64,000 nt of DNA from Shewanella benthica (GTDB lineage Bacteria; Pseudomonadota; Gammaproteobacteria; Enterobacterales; Shewanellaceae), in assembly GCA_023284085.1 (NCBI GenBank), contig JAKVHY010000002.1:186001-250000 (forward strand), in the 5' to 3' direction. Positions 27,474-36,851 of this stretch are shown in pieces. The position numbers and the translations under genes are program-made. Within the stretch, counting starts at the first letter, position 1. Each line of letters opens with the position of its first letter. The notes under the pieces were generated by a model, which saw only the letters and a program-made list of their open reading frames with translations, did no database searches and was not told the origin of the DNA.

Positions 27474-27724
27474 TCTTCTTTTAACTCTTGTCACCAATAG
27501 GCATTAGTCTCGACGCCGTGTAGCTTCAAGGTACGCTGACGCTGGCGTCAAGTTTCATCTCAAATTAGCGAGTAACAAGCCATTTACCCTTTGATTATTT
27601 AGGCGTTATGCCATACAGAGCTGGCTCACACTATAATGTAAAAGCCTAATGCAAGGGGCTAATTTGAAGGTTTATTATGCTAACCTTGGCTGCTGCACTT
27701 TTTCAAAGACTCATAAGGATTATG

Positions 27725-28213
27725 ATGAAACTACAAATCATCGCCATATCTCTACTCGCTCTCACCCTTAGCGCTTGCTCTGAGCAAGAGACGACAACAC
27801 AAGATAGCGTGCAACAAACTCAGGAAACTCTACCAGTAGGTGATACCAGCCGAACTTCATTGGACTGGAACGGTACCTATTCAGGTGTGACCCCTTGCGC
27901 CAGTTGCTCAGGCATAGACACGACTCTCACTCTGAAACTGGATAATACCTATGTGTTAGAGACTCGCTATCTAGGCGACGAGAATGAGGCTAAAAAAGTA
28001 TTTACCGAAGCCGGTTCATTTGAATGGAACAGCGAAGGCAACAAGATTAGCCTGCTGGGCGATGCCAGTAGAAAAGATGACCCCAAGCAATATCAGGTTG
28101 GTGAAAACCAGCTGTTCATGCTGGATATGCAAGGCAGTCGCATCACAGGTTCATTAGCCGAACTCTATCGTTTAGCTAAGCAAGACTCACATTTAGAACA
28201 GCAACAAGATTAA
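27725..28213 (+). CDS. NlpE-like lipoprotein
   Basis: A 162-residue lipoprotein (LSAC lipobox, C18) with an NlpE N-terminal-type domain: WNGTYSGVTPCASCSGIDTTL (C58 and C61 form the CxxC pair) and LDNTYVLETRYLG. NlpE in E. coli senses surface contact and lipoprotein stress through Cpx and was first tied to copper. Only the N-terminal domain is present; the second NlpE domain is missing. I chose ATG 27725 because AAGGA is 5 bases upstream. Convergent with the collagenase gene across a shared terminator. Confidence 0.8.
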   Translation: MKLQIIAISLLALTLSACSEQETTTQDSVQQTQETLPVGDTSRTSLDWNGTYSGVTPCASCSGIDTTLTLKLDNTYVLETRYLGDENEAKKVFTEAGSFEWNSEGNKISLLGDASRKDDPKQYQVGENQLFMLDMQGSRITGSLAELYRLAKQDSHLEQQQD

Positions 28214-28241
28214 GCTTTAGAGCCGCAATACTCAGCATAAA

Positions 28242-28268
28242 AAATGGAGCCAAATGGCTCCATTTTTA
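28242..28268. terminator. Bidirectional terminator
   Basis: AAATGGAGCC, loop AAAT, GGCTCCATTT with A and T runs on either side. It can serve both the NlpE-like gene (+) and the collagenase gene (-). Confidence 0.88.
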
Positions 28269-28314
28269 TGATTTAGGCTCATTGCCTTATGTTACTTTTA
28301 AGCATGAATCTCGC

Positions 28315-31089
28315 TTAATCTTTAATCTTTGCCTTCAATCTTATCTTGCTAAAGTCACCATCTCTGGCTTTAAGCATCACGTAGTAGAAGTCTTCGCCTT
28401 CAGGCTGCTTGATGATCACTCGCTCACGGCCCAGATCTTTGGTATCGGCAAAGTCATACTCTTGAGTCGTTGGAATCGCACCGAAACGTACATACATATC
28501 CGCCTCACCTTTACCGCGAGACATGATGAATTTAACCTTCTTCATATCACCGGGGACGAAGATCTTGAAGTAGAGTGCATCATTGCTGGCAAGCTGTTTA
28601 ACGCGAACACCTGACTGCAACTCAATAACCTCGATAGGCTCAACCGGGTCGACGGGGTCGGTTTCAACATTAAACTCGGCGAGCAAGTTCAAGCCATCGA
28701 ACGCTTCGCTACTATCGAGTGTCACATAATAGTAATCGCCGCCAACAACCTCAGTGACTAGCACTGACTCATCATTACCCGCATTTTCTGATGCCTGATC
28801 ATAATCACTGCTAGTCGCCCAAGCGCCAGCCTTAACATACAGGTTCGCATCACCGGTTCCTGCCGTAGAGCTAAACTGTATGTTCTCGGTTCCCTCTGGT
28901 ACCCAGATGTAGTAGTAAGCCGTACCGCCAGAAACGCCTATCTTAGCCACGCCATCGACTAGATTAGAGTTTGTAGGGTCACAAGCTTCATCAGTACACT
29001 CCTCAGGAGGACAAGAGTTGGTTTCTTCACATGGTTCAACCGGGCAAGTATTGGTTTCTTCGCATGGCACCGGCGGACAGGTATTTGTCTCCTCACATGG
29101 CGGCGGCAGGCATTCATCACCTTCACAGCCCGCTAACGGTGCATCGTTACTGGTAACTGTCGTCAACCAGGTATTCCACTCGGCATCATAGTTATTGCCT
29201 ATCTGAGTATCGATATAATCGAGCCAGCCACTAGCCTCACCACCGCGGGCGAGTACCAACAACTGATCCACATCGGCTCTGTGGTTTTCAAACAAGAAGC
29301 GCACGCCTAAGTAACCCCAACGGTAAACACGCTCGCTACCACTGTCGTAAGTGTTAGACAAGATCTCACTAAGAGAGAAACTCTGACTACGGCCGATCTC
29401 GACGGCTTCGTCGTAGCGATTCTGATGGGAGATATACTCGGCTAAACCTTCCGACCACCACACAGACTTACCCGTGTCGATATCGAAATAGTTGAAGGCA
29501 CCATACTGGTTAAAGCGGCCATCCAGATAGTGAACATACTCATGACGTAGGTTCCACACCAGAATCTCATCGGTCCAGGTCGCTTCGTGGGCGATAAATC
29601 TCGCCTGATTATCCACATCCGATGGTGTGCCTTCCAAATACATACCACCGTTATCGGTGCCTATACCGAAGATGATGCCAGCATACTGGTTGTAGTCATC
29701 GTAGCTGTCGAAGATATTAACTTCTAAGTTAGTGTTGTTATCGTCGGCAACCGGTTGGTGAGCGGTAGCGAGCACTTGATGGAATAACACCTCTTCGCCG
29801 CCCATCAGATCACATGAGGCTTGAAGCTCTTCATTAGTAAGCTGCTGTGCGCGGATATCTATGGTGTCACTACATGAGTAGTTGATTGAAAGAATCGTCG
29901 CCTCTAGCTCATCGGCCCAGCCACAAATTCCAAATTGCTCACACTCACCCGGGTTATACCAATCTAGATAACCTGCGGCATCGGCCCACTCACTGGACAT
30001 ACGCTCGAAGTTATTCATATATTCGACAACGCCTTCATTGAGGCGTGTCTTTAGGGCAGCGGAAAGTCCCCAATACTCCTGATACTCGAAGAAGCGGCCA
30101 AATTCATGGAAGGCATCGGTCGACTCATAACTATAATCTGAGTTATAGATATATTCAGAGGTCGCTATCTTAAGCAAGCCATTAATCAGCGCGGTATGCT
30201 CTTCGGCAGCACCCGTGTAAGTCGCATCCCAGCTACCGTAATAAAGCGTGGTCAGTGCCTTAGTTAGTGCATATCTATGATCGGCATTGGCAAGATGCTC
30301 AGGACTGAAAACTTCAAGATAGTTAGTGATGGCCTCAACACCTTCGTAATAGCTGCCAGAGCTATCCCAGGTGATAAAGAACTCGGCTAAAGTGTTGCCC
30401 TGAGACGATGAAGTATCGGCAAAGTTAGGGTTCTTAGTGTACTCAACCAATAGATCACGAACCGCATGGCTGGCCGTATCATCGCCATAGGTCAGATCGT
30501 CATTGTAGTATTCGATATAGAAGGCGCCGCGAAGAAAGTAGAACAGATTCAGCATCTCTGAACCTGTAGTACTGTCGTAGCTGGCCGCCATCGCCTTAGC
30601 AAGGTTTGCCACTTCGGCGACATTTGTCGCCTGATAGGCTGCCACTGCCGTCGCGTCATTTTCACGATATAGATCTGAGATACAGTTAAAGTCGGTAGTG
30701 CGAACAAAGTCGAACAGGTCTTGGCCCGTTAAAGAGGCAAACTCAGTGTATTCAACACATGCTGCTGCAGCTGGACCTTGATTGCCTTCCGGGCCGACCA
30801 TGCCGGTCGCACCTTGAATGGCACTCTTGTTAGTATTGCCTTGCTTAATCTGACTCAGGCTCATAGAAAGGAATGAGCCTTGTGTTTTTCCTGGCTGGCT
30901 TGCGCTGGGCTTATTGGCTGTTTTCGCGCTATCACTTAGCGCGTTGGCACCTATAACACTAGCGCTTAAGGTATTAGCAGCGACAATCGAAGTGGGCGCT
31001 TCGACTGGCAATTCTTGCTGCTGAGTGCTGGCATAGGCTGGCGCTATCGCTAACGAGCAAGCCAACATAATGAGATTCTTCTTGAACAT
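28315..31089 (-). CDS. Secreted M9-type collagenase-like metalloprotease
   Basis: A 924-residue secreted zinc protease. It has a signal peptide ending around AYAS, an N-terminal activator-like region, and the HEYVH zinc motif at residues 516-520 with a downstream EGLAEY glutamate, as in Vibrio-type collagenases (family M9). A Cys/Pro linker with three PCEETN(T/S)CP repeats and further cysteines (about 655-710) precedes two pre-peptidase C-terminal (PPC) domains, typical of exported bacterial proteases that bind collagen or are trimmed. ATG 31089 has GGAGAG 5 bases upstream; a TTG 12 bases further up is less likely. Confidence 0.85.
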   Translation of the reverse strand: MFKKNLIMLACSLAIAPAYASTQQQELPVEAPTSIVAANTLSASVIGANALSDSAKTANKPSASQPGKTQGSFLSMSLSQIKQGNTNKSAIQGATGMVGPEGNQGPAAAACVEYTEFASLTGQDLFDFVRTTDFNCISDLYRENDATAVAAYQATNVAEVANLAKAMAASYDSTTGSEMLNLFYFLRGAFYIEYYNDDLTYGDDTASHAVRDLLVEYTKNPNFADTSSSQGNTLAEFFITWDSSGSYYEGVEAITNYLEVFSPEHLANADHRYALTKALTTLYYGSWDATYTGAAEEHTALINGLLKIATSEYIYNSDYSYESTDAFHEFGRFFEYQEYWGLSAALKTRLNEGVVEYMNNFERMSSEWADAAGYLDWYNPGECEQFGICGWADELEATILSINYSCSDTIDIRAQQLTNEELQASCDLMGGEEVLFHQVLATAHQPVADDNNTNLEVNIFDSYDDYNQYAGIIFGIGTDNGGMYLEGTPSDVDNQARFIAHEATWTDEILVWNLRHEYVHYLDGRFNQYGAFNYFDIDTGKSVWWSEGLAEYISHQNRYDEAVEIGRSQSFSLSEILSNTYDSGSERVYRWGYLGVRFLFENHRADVDQLLVLARGGEASGWLDYIDTQIGNNYDAEWNTWLTTVTSNDAPLAGCEGDECLPPPCEETNTCPPVPCEETNTCPVEPCEETNSCPPEECTDEACDPTNSNLVDGVAKIGVSGGTAYYYIWVPEGTENIQFSSTAGTGDANLYVKAGAWATSSDYDQASENAGNDESVLVTEVVGGDYYYVTLDSSEAFDGLNLLAEFNVETDPVDPVEPIEVIELQSGVRVKQLASNDALYFKIFVPGDMKKVKFIMSRGKGEADMYVRFGAIPTTQEYDFADTKDLGRERVIIKQPEGEDFYYVMLKARDGDFSKIRLKAKIKD

Positions 31090-31536
31090 GTGTCTCTCCA
31101 ATTTGTGCTAGCCGACAGCAAACTGGCTAAACATCTGACATAAAACTTATTTATTAACAGGTTAACTAATTTATTTATGGTGATTTATGAGCGTTCACTC
31201 TGCTTGCCTAGTACCGGATCACACTAAAAGCAGCACCGCTGAATAAGCCCTTGTTATAAATTTGTTACGACACAGTTATATTTTATACAATATGCAAGAT
31301 CAAGTTAATTCTGTTCATATACAGTTTATTTCAACAGAAGAGTTGGCATAAAAGCCTGTTTTTACAGACCAATAGACTAGTAGGAAAGTATGAAATTAGA
31401 GAAGGAGGCATCGGGAAGATATGAAGGATCCTTTACCATTCTAAGCATGTTTAAGGATCCAGATTTTATGTAGGAGCTGCTTTAGCCGCGAGGCTTTATT
31501 GGTATAATCTCTCCCGGCTGAAGCCAGTCCTACTTT
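31090..31536. other. Collagenase upstream region and REP pair
   Basis: 447 bases between the collagenase gene and the end of ung. The left part is AT-rich and should hold the collagenase promoter; the right part is the REP pair at 31469-31534. No gene is seen. Confidence 0.6.
31469..31534. repeat. Paired REP element
   Basis: TGTAGGAGCTGCTTTAGCC on the left and GGCTGAAGCCAGTCCTAC on the right form an imperfect palindrome downstream of ung. Same family as 8342-8365 and 33593-33658. Confidence 0.72.
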
Positions 31537-32205
31537 CTATACCTGCCAGTTAATCGGCTTGGTGCCGAGTGATGCTAGCAGCGCATTGGTCTTGGAGAAA
31601 TGTTGGCAGCCGAAGAAGCCACGGTATGCAGATAGTGGTGAGGGATGTGGGCCTGATAGAATATGATGATGCTGTGATGTGATCACCTTACCCTTCTTGA
31701 TCGCATGGGCTCCCCAGAGGATAAATACGATGGGCGTTTCTTGCTCGTTTAACTGCTTGAGCGCATGGGTGGTAAAGGTTTCCCAACCCGATTTAGCATG
31801 GGAGTGCGCCTTACCCTGTTCAACGGTCAATACTGTGTTGAGCATCAATACTCCTTGTTCCGCCCAACTGGAGAGATGCCCATGATCGGGTGTTTTAAAA
31901 CCAGCAATATCTGTCAGTAACTCCTTATACATGTTCACCAGAGAAGGCGGAGTTTTCACACCATGCTTAACCGAAAAACACAGGCCGTGGGCTTGGTTCC
32001 GTCCGTGATAAGGGTCTTGCCCAATGATCACCACTCTCACCTTGTCTAAAGGTGTCTTCTCGAATGCGGTGAACACCTCTTCCTGAGGGGGAAATATGGC
32101 CTTACCAGTATTGCGCTCACCCTGAATAAATTGTTGAAGTTTTTGGTAATAGTCTAAGCGCTTCTCGGCTTCAATAAAGGTGTTCCAATTGGAGTGTACA
32201 GTCAT
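31537..32205 (-). CDS. ung: Uracil-DNA glycosylase
   Basis: A 222-residue family-1 uracil-DNA glycosylase that removes uracil from DNA and starts base excision repair. The water-activating motif GQDPYHG is at residues 62-68 (catalytic D64) and HPSPLS at 187-192 (H187), the same numbering as E. coli Ung. I chose ATG 32205, which has GAGGA 5 bases upstream, rather than an in-frame codon 33 bases earlier. Transcribed alone, divergent from the prepilin-like genes. Confidence 0.97.
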   Translation of the reverse strand: MTVHSNWNTFIEAEKRLDYYQKLQQFIQGERNTGKAIFPPQEEVFTAFEKTPLDKVRVVIIGQDPYHGRNQAHGLCFSVKHGVKTPPSLVNMYKELLTDIAGFKTPDHGHLSSWAEQGVLMLNTVLTVEQGKAHSHAKSGWETFTTHALKQLNEQETPIVFILWGAHAIKKGKVITSQHHHILSGPHPSPLSAYRGFFGCQHFSKTNALLASLGTKPINWQV

Positions 32206-32342
32206 AGTGTCCTCATCACAGGCTAGTGCGTATATCACTCAAAAACAGCCCTGAACTAGCGGGTCAGCCTTAAGTCGCAATTCAAGATAGATAAAAGTGT
32301 TACAATAAGAATATCGAATAAGATACGGTTTATATTAAAAAA

Positions 32343-32921
32343 ATGCCCCCTTTCTCCCACAAGATCCACACTAGGGCTAATTCAGTCAATAACAAAGACG
32401 CAGGTTTTACCTTGATTGAGCTCGTGGTGGTGATCATTATACTCGGTATACTCGCAGTGGTCGCCCTGCCTAAATTTCTTAATCTATCTGTAGATGCCCA
32501 TGTGTCTACGGTAAAGGGGACTGGTGGTGCATTCAAGTCGGGAATTAATCTGGCAAGAAGTGTATGGGCCGTGCGGGTAGGTTCAGGCCCCGCCGATGAC
32601 CTGCCCACCTTCGGCGATGCAGAGTCTGGTGAGATGGACTTTAACGATAATGGCTGGCCGGCGCAGCATTGGGGGACAGCAGACTCAGAGGGTGACGCAC
32701 CTCAACTGGATAACACTGATGACTGCATCTCTGTTTGGGTGACTCTTTTTGCGGGCGATGAGCCCAGTGTTTCAAATGACATCAGTAATGAAACTGATTA
32801 TGTGGCGACCTATAATTTTGATAACTCATGCACCTATACATATTCAGCCAATACCAATCTCAGTATCACTTATGACTCACTCGACGGCAGCGTAGTTATC
32901 GATTCGGATCCAAGCAGTTAA
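32343..32921 (+). CDS. Type IV prepilin-like protein 1
   Basis: A 192-residue prepilin-like protein. Prepilin peptidase should cut after G21 of an unusually long leader, leaving FTLIELVVV with E5 of the mature protein (residue 26) and a hydrophobic N-terminal helix. The C-terminal domain has a cysteine pair around DDCISVW and NSCTYTY, as in MSHA-like pilins. No clear ribosome site is seen before the ATG. The next gene is its paralogue, 105 bases downstream. No pilus assembly genes are nearby, so these are stand-alone pilins or pseudopilins. Confidence 0.85.
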   Translation: MPPFSHKIHTRANSVNNKDAGFTLIELVVVIIILGILAVVALPKFLNLSVDAHVSTVKGTGGAFKSGINLARSVWAVRVGSGPADDLPTFGDAESGEMDFNDNGWPAQHWGTADSEGDAPQLDNTDDCISVWVTLFAGDEPSVSNDISNETDYVATYNFDNSCTYTYSANTNLSITYDSLDGSVVIDSDPSS

Positions 32922-33025
32922 ATGCTGTGGCGAGCTATAGATACGCGAACAAGATGACGAGTCGCGAGTAACTGCGCGTAGCGAAAAGTAAATACAGCCA
33001 GAAATAAACAGGACGAGTAAGCACA

Positions 33026-33550
33026 ATGAAAAGAGTCGCAGGCTTTACCCTTATCGAGCTTGTCGTGGTGATCATCATCCTGGCTATTTTGGCCGTTATC
33101 GCACTGCCGAAATTTATCAATATCAAGCAAGATGCTCAAGTCTCTGGGGTACAAGGCACTGGCGGCGCCTTCGCTGCGGGTATCAAACTGGCCAATATTA
33201 AGTGGGCTTCTAAGGGGCATTCGGGTCCCGTGGATAACTTACAAGTTTACGATAATGGGCGAGCTGGACAACTCGATATCAACTTCTGGGGCTGGCCCGC
33301 TCAAAACTACCCACCATTCGAAGCTAGCCCAAGATTGAATAACACCAATGATTGCATGTCTGTCTGGCGCACCGTACTGCAAGATGCACCCAGTATTTCT
33401 ACCTCAAACGATGTCGCCGATTCAGATTATCGCGTCACCTATATTGCACCGGATCAATGTCAATTCTTCTTCAATGAGTTACCGACTCTGTCTATCTATT
33501 ACGATTCTCGTGATGGCACAGTCATTACAGATTCAGATCCAACGACATAG
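33026..33550 (+). CDS. Type IV prepilin-like protein 2
   Basis: A 174-residue paralogue of the preceding prepilin with a short leader: cut after G6, then FTLIELVVV with E5 at residue 11. It shares the GTGGAF..GI.LA, GWPAQ, NDC.SVW and Y(D)S.DG(T/S)VV..DSDP segments with the first protein, so the pair arose by tandem duplication. An AGGA sequence precedes the ATG. Possible roles are MSHA-type pilus subunit or minor pilin. Confidence 0.87.
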   Translation: MKRVAGFTLIELVVVIIILAILAVIALPKFINIKQDAQVSGVQGTGGAFAAGIKLANIKWASKGHSGPVDNLQVYDNGRAGQLDINFWGWPAQNYPPFEASPRLNNTNDCMSVWRTVLQDAPSISTSNDVADSDYRVTYIAPDQCQFFFNELPTLSIYYDSRDGTVITDSDPTT

Positions 33551-33592
33551 AAGTTTTAAGTTGTAAGGCCCAAGACAGGGCTAAGAAAGAGC

Positions 33593-33658
33593 TGTAGGAC
33601 CGGCTTTAGCCGGGAGAGCTGGCACCAATAAAACATCGCAGCTAAAGCAGCTCCTACA
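33593..33658. repeat. Paired REP element
   Basis: TGTAGGACCGGCTTTAGCC on the left and GCTAAAGCAGCTCCTACA on the right. It is preceded by CAAGACAGGGCTAAGAAAG (33572-33590), a motif that also follows the REP at 8342 and occurs at 34153-34171. Confidence 0.72.
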
Positions 33659-33796
33659 TAAAAGCATTTAACTGATCCCGACCCAGATCCCATATAGATG
33701 ATAAGAGAGCTTTATTAATGGCTAATTTACGTTAGTATTCGGCCACTAAAATTACGATTTATTCATATTAACTTCTTATTCGAGAGTGAGAGCACC

Positions 33797-34132
33797 ATGT
33801 CAGAAGCAAAAAAAGAGACCACAATCTTTCAATTAGCCGATCAATTCATTGCCCTTGCCAACGAGATAAACACTACAGAACAAGATGTGAGTAAGGTCGG
33901 TACCGCATTACGTTTCGCAGCATCTCGTTTCAATGCCTTCGAAGCGGCATTAAAATCAGCCGATTTAGCAGCAGAAAAAGCCAATGCACTCGAGTGGTTC
34001 ACTAAAGAATATAGAGAGATGCTCACCGATAACCTTAATGATCATATTAACAATCCTCCCATGTCTAAAGAGCAAGAGCCTAAAGCACAAGAGCCAGCTA
34101 AAGATGATGCTGTGCAGATATTTTCTAAATAA
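33797..34132 (+). CDS. DUF3144-type protein
   Basis: A 111-residue soluble protein resembling the DUF3144 family (ADQFIALANEIN, LRFAASRFNAFEA). The function is unknown. The last ~20 residues are low complexity (KEQEPKAQEPAK). A GAGAG ribosome site lies before the ATG. It stands alone between the prepilin genes and a convergent LysE gene. Confidence 0.75.
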   Translation: MSEAKKETTIFQLADQFIALANEINTTEQDVSKVGTALRFAASRFNAFEAALKSADLAAEKANALEWFTKEYREMLTDNLNDHINNPPMSKEQEPKAQEPAKDDAVQIFSK

Positions 34133-34183
34133 GAAGTTTTAGCTTTAAGCTCAAGACAGAGCGAAGAAAGGCTCGTAAAAAAT

Positions 34184-34223
34184 AATGCCATCGTTCAGTG
34201 GGGTCACTGCGATGGCATTTTAA
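34184..34223. terminator. Bidirectional terminator
   Basis: AATGCCATCG (34184-34193) pairs with CGATGGCATT (34210-34219), with an inner CAGTG/CACTG extension and a T-rich end. It lies between convergent genes. Confidence 0.85.
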
Positions 34224-34230
34224 TATCTAA

Positions 34231-34248
34231 GTTCTAGAACCTAGGAAC
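34231..34248. repeat. CCTAGG-type palindrome, partial
   Basis: GTTCTAGAACCTAGGAAC, the right two thirds of the 26-base palindrome found complete at 44984-45009. Confidence 0.65.
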
Positions 34249-34257
34249 TAATCCCTC

Positions 34258-34872
34258 CTAAATCGTCACTAGCACCCGCACGGCTAATAAGATCAGTACG
34301 ACTCCCGATAGCTTATCTATCAATGCCGCCTTCTCTCTGAGCTTGGGCAGCACTGACTTATGGGAAAGCACCATGGCGATAATCGTATACCAAAGGCCGT
34401 CGATAATTAGCGGCGTAAATATGATCAATGACTTGCCCCATATGCTATCGGCAGCCATGACGAATTGACTGAATAACGCCAGGAAAAATAGCAGGATTTT
34501 TGGGTTAAACAAAGAGATAGCCAGGCCATCTCTGGCGGCCGTGAATGAATCGGTCGACTTCCCCGCCGCGAGTTTATCTGACATCCCCCCCTTGGAACGC
34601 AGCGCCTGAACACCCATCCAGGCAAGATATAAGGCCCCGGTGATGGCGATGCCATTAAATACCATGGGCGCCTTCTTAAGCACCACGGCCAGACCTAACA
34701 GGGTCACCAAGGCATAGACACCTATGCCGATAGAGTGAGCCCAGGCGCAGATAATACCCTTGCCCCTGCCGCCACCTAAGGTGTGTCTGACCACCATGGC
34801 CAGACTCGGGCCCGGCGACATGGCACCTAAACAACAGATGGCCACTAAACTCAGCCAAGCAGTAAAACTCAT
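34258..34872 (-). CDS. LysE/RhtB family exporter
   Basis: A 204-residue inner-membrane protein with about six hydrophobic segments. SPGPSLAMVVRHTLGGGRGKG near residues 19-39 is the family signature. LysE/RhtB proteins export amino acids such as lysine, homoserine lactone or threonine; the substrate here is not known. It is followed on the same strand, upstream, by the S10 peptidase gene after 47 bases, so the two may be co-transcribed. Confidence 0.9.
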   Translation of the reverse strand: MSFTAWLSLVAICCLGAMSPGPSLAMVVRHTLGGGRGKGIICAWAHSIGIGVYALVTLLGLAVVLKKAPMVFNGIAITGALYLAWMGVQALRSKGGMSDKLAAGKSTDSFTAARDGLAISLFNPKILLFFLALFSQFVMAADSIWGKSLIIFTPLIIDGLWYTIIAMVLSHKSVLPKLREKAALIDKLSGVVLILLAVRVLVTI

Positions 34873-34919
34873 ACTATTTCCCTAATCATTAATTATTTAT
34901 TCGCCGAGCTCTTTGCATG

Positions 34920-36476
34920 TTAGCCCTTTGTTTTGTCATTTTGTGCATGATAGAAGTGACGAATGTCTTTAGCCAGCTGTTTCAATGACTCAGGCTCGAT
35001 ATACATCATATGACCCGCCTTGTAATAGCTCATGGTGACTCGGCTGTTATCTATGCCATTATCGGCAAAGGTATTCTCGGTCGCAAAAAATGGCGTCGCA
35101 AAATCGTAGTAACCATTGGCCACAAATATCCTAAAGTCCTTATTCTCACGTTGAGCCTTACCTAAATAGGGAGCCACGTTCACGTAGTGCATCTGCTTGC
35201 CACTGATGTTCCAGTTCCAGCCACGATTCACATCGATAGAAAGTACATTGAAGGGACGGGTGATCTTAACATTGAGATCTTGATAAAGGTACTCGTGGAT
35301 GGCGGTGGTGTAGGCACCATCTATACCATAGCCAGAGGGATCATTATCGCTACGCTCACCACCACTGTCATAATCAACACCGGTAAAGCGACTGTCGAGT
35401 CGTCCCACTGTCAAATCCTGATCTCTGAGTAGCTGCTTGGTATAGCGACTGCCGCTGACACGCAAATTCACTCTATCCAGATAGTGTTCAGTGAGGCCGG
35501 TAAAACGCGCTAAAGATTGTCGGGTACTGGCATAGCTTGCTGCATCTAAACGACTACCCTGTAGCAAGGCAAGGGCATAATCTTTAATAGCAAACTCCCG
35601 AGCCTGTTGCACAAATGCTTCTAACCCCAGCGCCTTGTCTTGCTTGCTGACTTTATTATGATAAAAAGCCGTAGCCGCCATAGTCGGTAAGAAACCGATA
35701 TAAGGTTGGTTATTACCCGGCTGATAGCGGGCATGGCTAAAGTCCAGGATAGATGAGATCAACATGACACCATTGATAGAAATATCCGTCCAGCCTCCCT
35801 GGAGCTCATCGACTAGCGCCGCGGCCCTGGCGGTGCCATAACTTTCACCGGCAAGGTACTTAGGCGAGTTCCAGCGGCCATGCTCAATCAACCAGCGGCG
35901 CATAAACTCGGCGATGGATTTAGCATCTTCTTTAACGCCCCAGAAATCTTCACCCTTATTCTCCCCCAGTGCTCGGCTAAAACCAGTACCCACAGGATCG
36001 ATAAACACCAGATCTGACTCATCGAGCATAGAGTATTCATTTGCAACTAAGCTATAAGGGGCAGCGCCATCATCACTTGCATCACCAGGTAAGATGACTC
36101 TTTGAGGGCCAAATAACCCCATGTGTAACCAAAGAGAAGCAGAGCCTGGCCCACCGTTGAATACGAAAGTCACCGGACGTTTACGCGCATCTTTGACCTT
36201 AGTTCTCAAATAGCTAATAGAGAAGATGCTCGCCAGTGGCTCGCCTTTGTCATCTTTTAAGATGGTCTCACCGGCGATCGCCTTGTAACTGACTCTGTCA
36301 CCATTAAGCTTAATGCTGTGTTCTGTGATGGCCACTTCGGCCTTAGGAGTGCTTCGAGTTTTGCTCTCTTCACCTGCGCTGGTTTCCGCATAGGCGTTAA
36401 TTGCCGCCGGTAAAGTGAAGATAGGCAATAGAATCAGAGCGAATGTTGCGAGTTTAACTTGAGTGAGTCCCATCAT
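34920..36476 (-). CDS. Secreted S10-family serine carboxypeptidase
   Basis: A 518-residue exported peptidase. After a signal peptide (hydrophobic core ATFALILLPIFTLPA) it shows FNGGPGSAS (oxyanion region), the nucleophile motif GESYGT with S212, the aspartate in NGYYDFATPF and the histidine in AGHMMY, the S10 catalytic set. It would trim C-terminal residues from peptides in the periplasm or outside. The start at ATG 36476 (or 36473) is set by AAGGAAGT; the frame is open for 32 codons further upstream without a ribosome site. Confidence 0.88.
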   Translation of the reverse strand: MMGLTQVKLATFALILLPIFTLPAAINAYAETSAGEESKTRSTPKAEVAITEHSIKLNGDRVSYKAIAGETILKDDKGEPLASIFSISYLRTKVKDARKRPVTFVFNGGPGSASLWLHMGLFGPQRVILPGDASDDGAAPYSLVANEYSMLDESDLVFIDPVGTGFSRALGENKGEDFWGVKEDAKSIAEFMRRWLIEHGRWNSPKYLAGESYGTARAAALVDELQGGWTDISINGVMLISSILDFSHARYQPGNNQPYIGFLPTMAATAFYHNKVSKQDKALGLEAFVQQAREFAIKDYALALLQGSRLDAASYASTRQSLARFTGLTEHYLDRVNLRVSGSRYTKQLLRDQDLTVGRLDSRFTGVDYDSGGERSDNDPSGYGIDGAYTTAIHEYLYQDLNVKITRPFNVLSIDVNRGWNWNISGKQMHYVNVAPYLGKAQRENKDFRIFVANGYYDFATPFFATENTFADNGIDNSRVTMSYYKAGHMMYIEPESLKQLAKDIRHFYHAQNDKTKG

Positions 36477-36787
36477 ACTTCCTTTATTATTGTTATGAGT
36501 TAGCTTGGTTCTGAGCTTATGGTCTGAGCTAAAATGACTGAGATTGAGCTGCAATCGCTTGAGCCATATCACATGAGCGACACCAGCTCGGAATATTTAA
36601 TGTTTGAGTCAGTCGAACAGCTTACAAAGTTTATCTGATGCGAGCAAAACTCAATTGCAACAATTCTTTATACAAGACTTTATCATCCCTTAATTAAAGG
36701 ATGGGTTGTTATGACTCTATTATTTAGCTCAAATGATTTACAGTGAGTGATTTAGATCTTTGCTTTAAGAGGAGTACCAGACATAAA

Positions 36788-36815
36788 AAATGGCTGCAAA
36801 GCAGCCATTTTATCA
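36788..36815 (-). terminator. Terminator of the TonB-dependent receptor gene
   Basis: AAATGGCTGC, loop AAA, GCAGCCATTT, with T residues after the stem on the minus strand. It lies 42 bases downstream of the receptor stop. Confidence 0.87.
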
Positions 36816-36851
36816 AACGTTTACTAATCTCAATCGGTATCAGATGGAATA

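Noticed and set aside
27480..27615. attC-like site ending GGCGTTATG
   Set aside because: The right end resembles an attC box, but no left arm pairs with it beyond TAAC.
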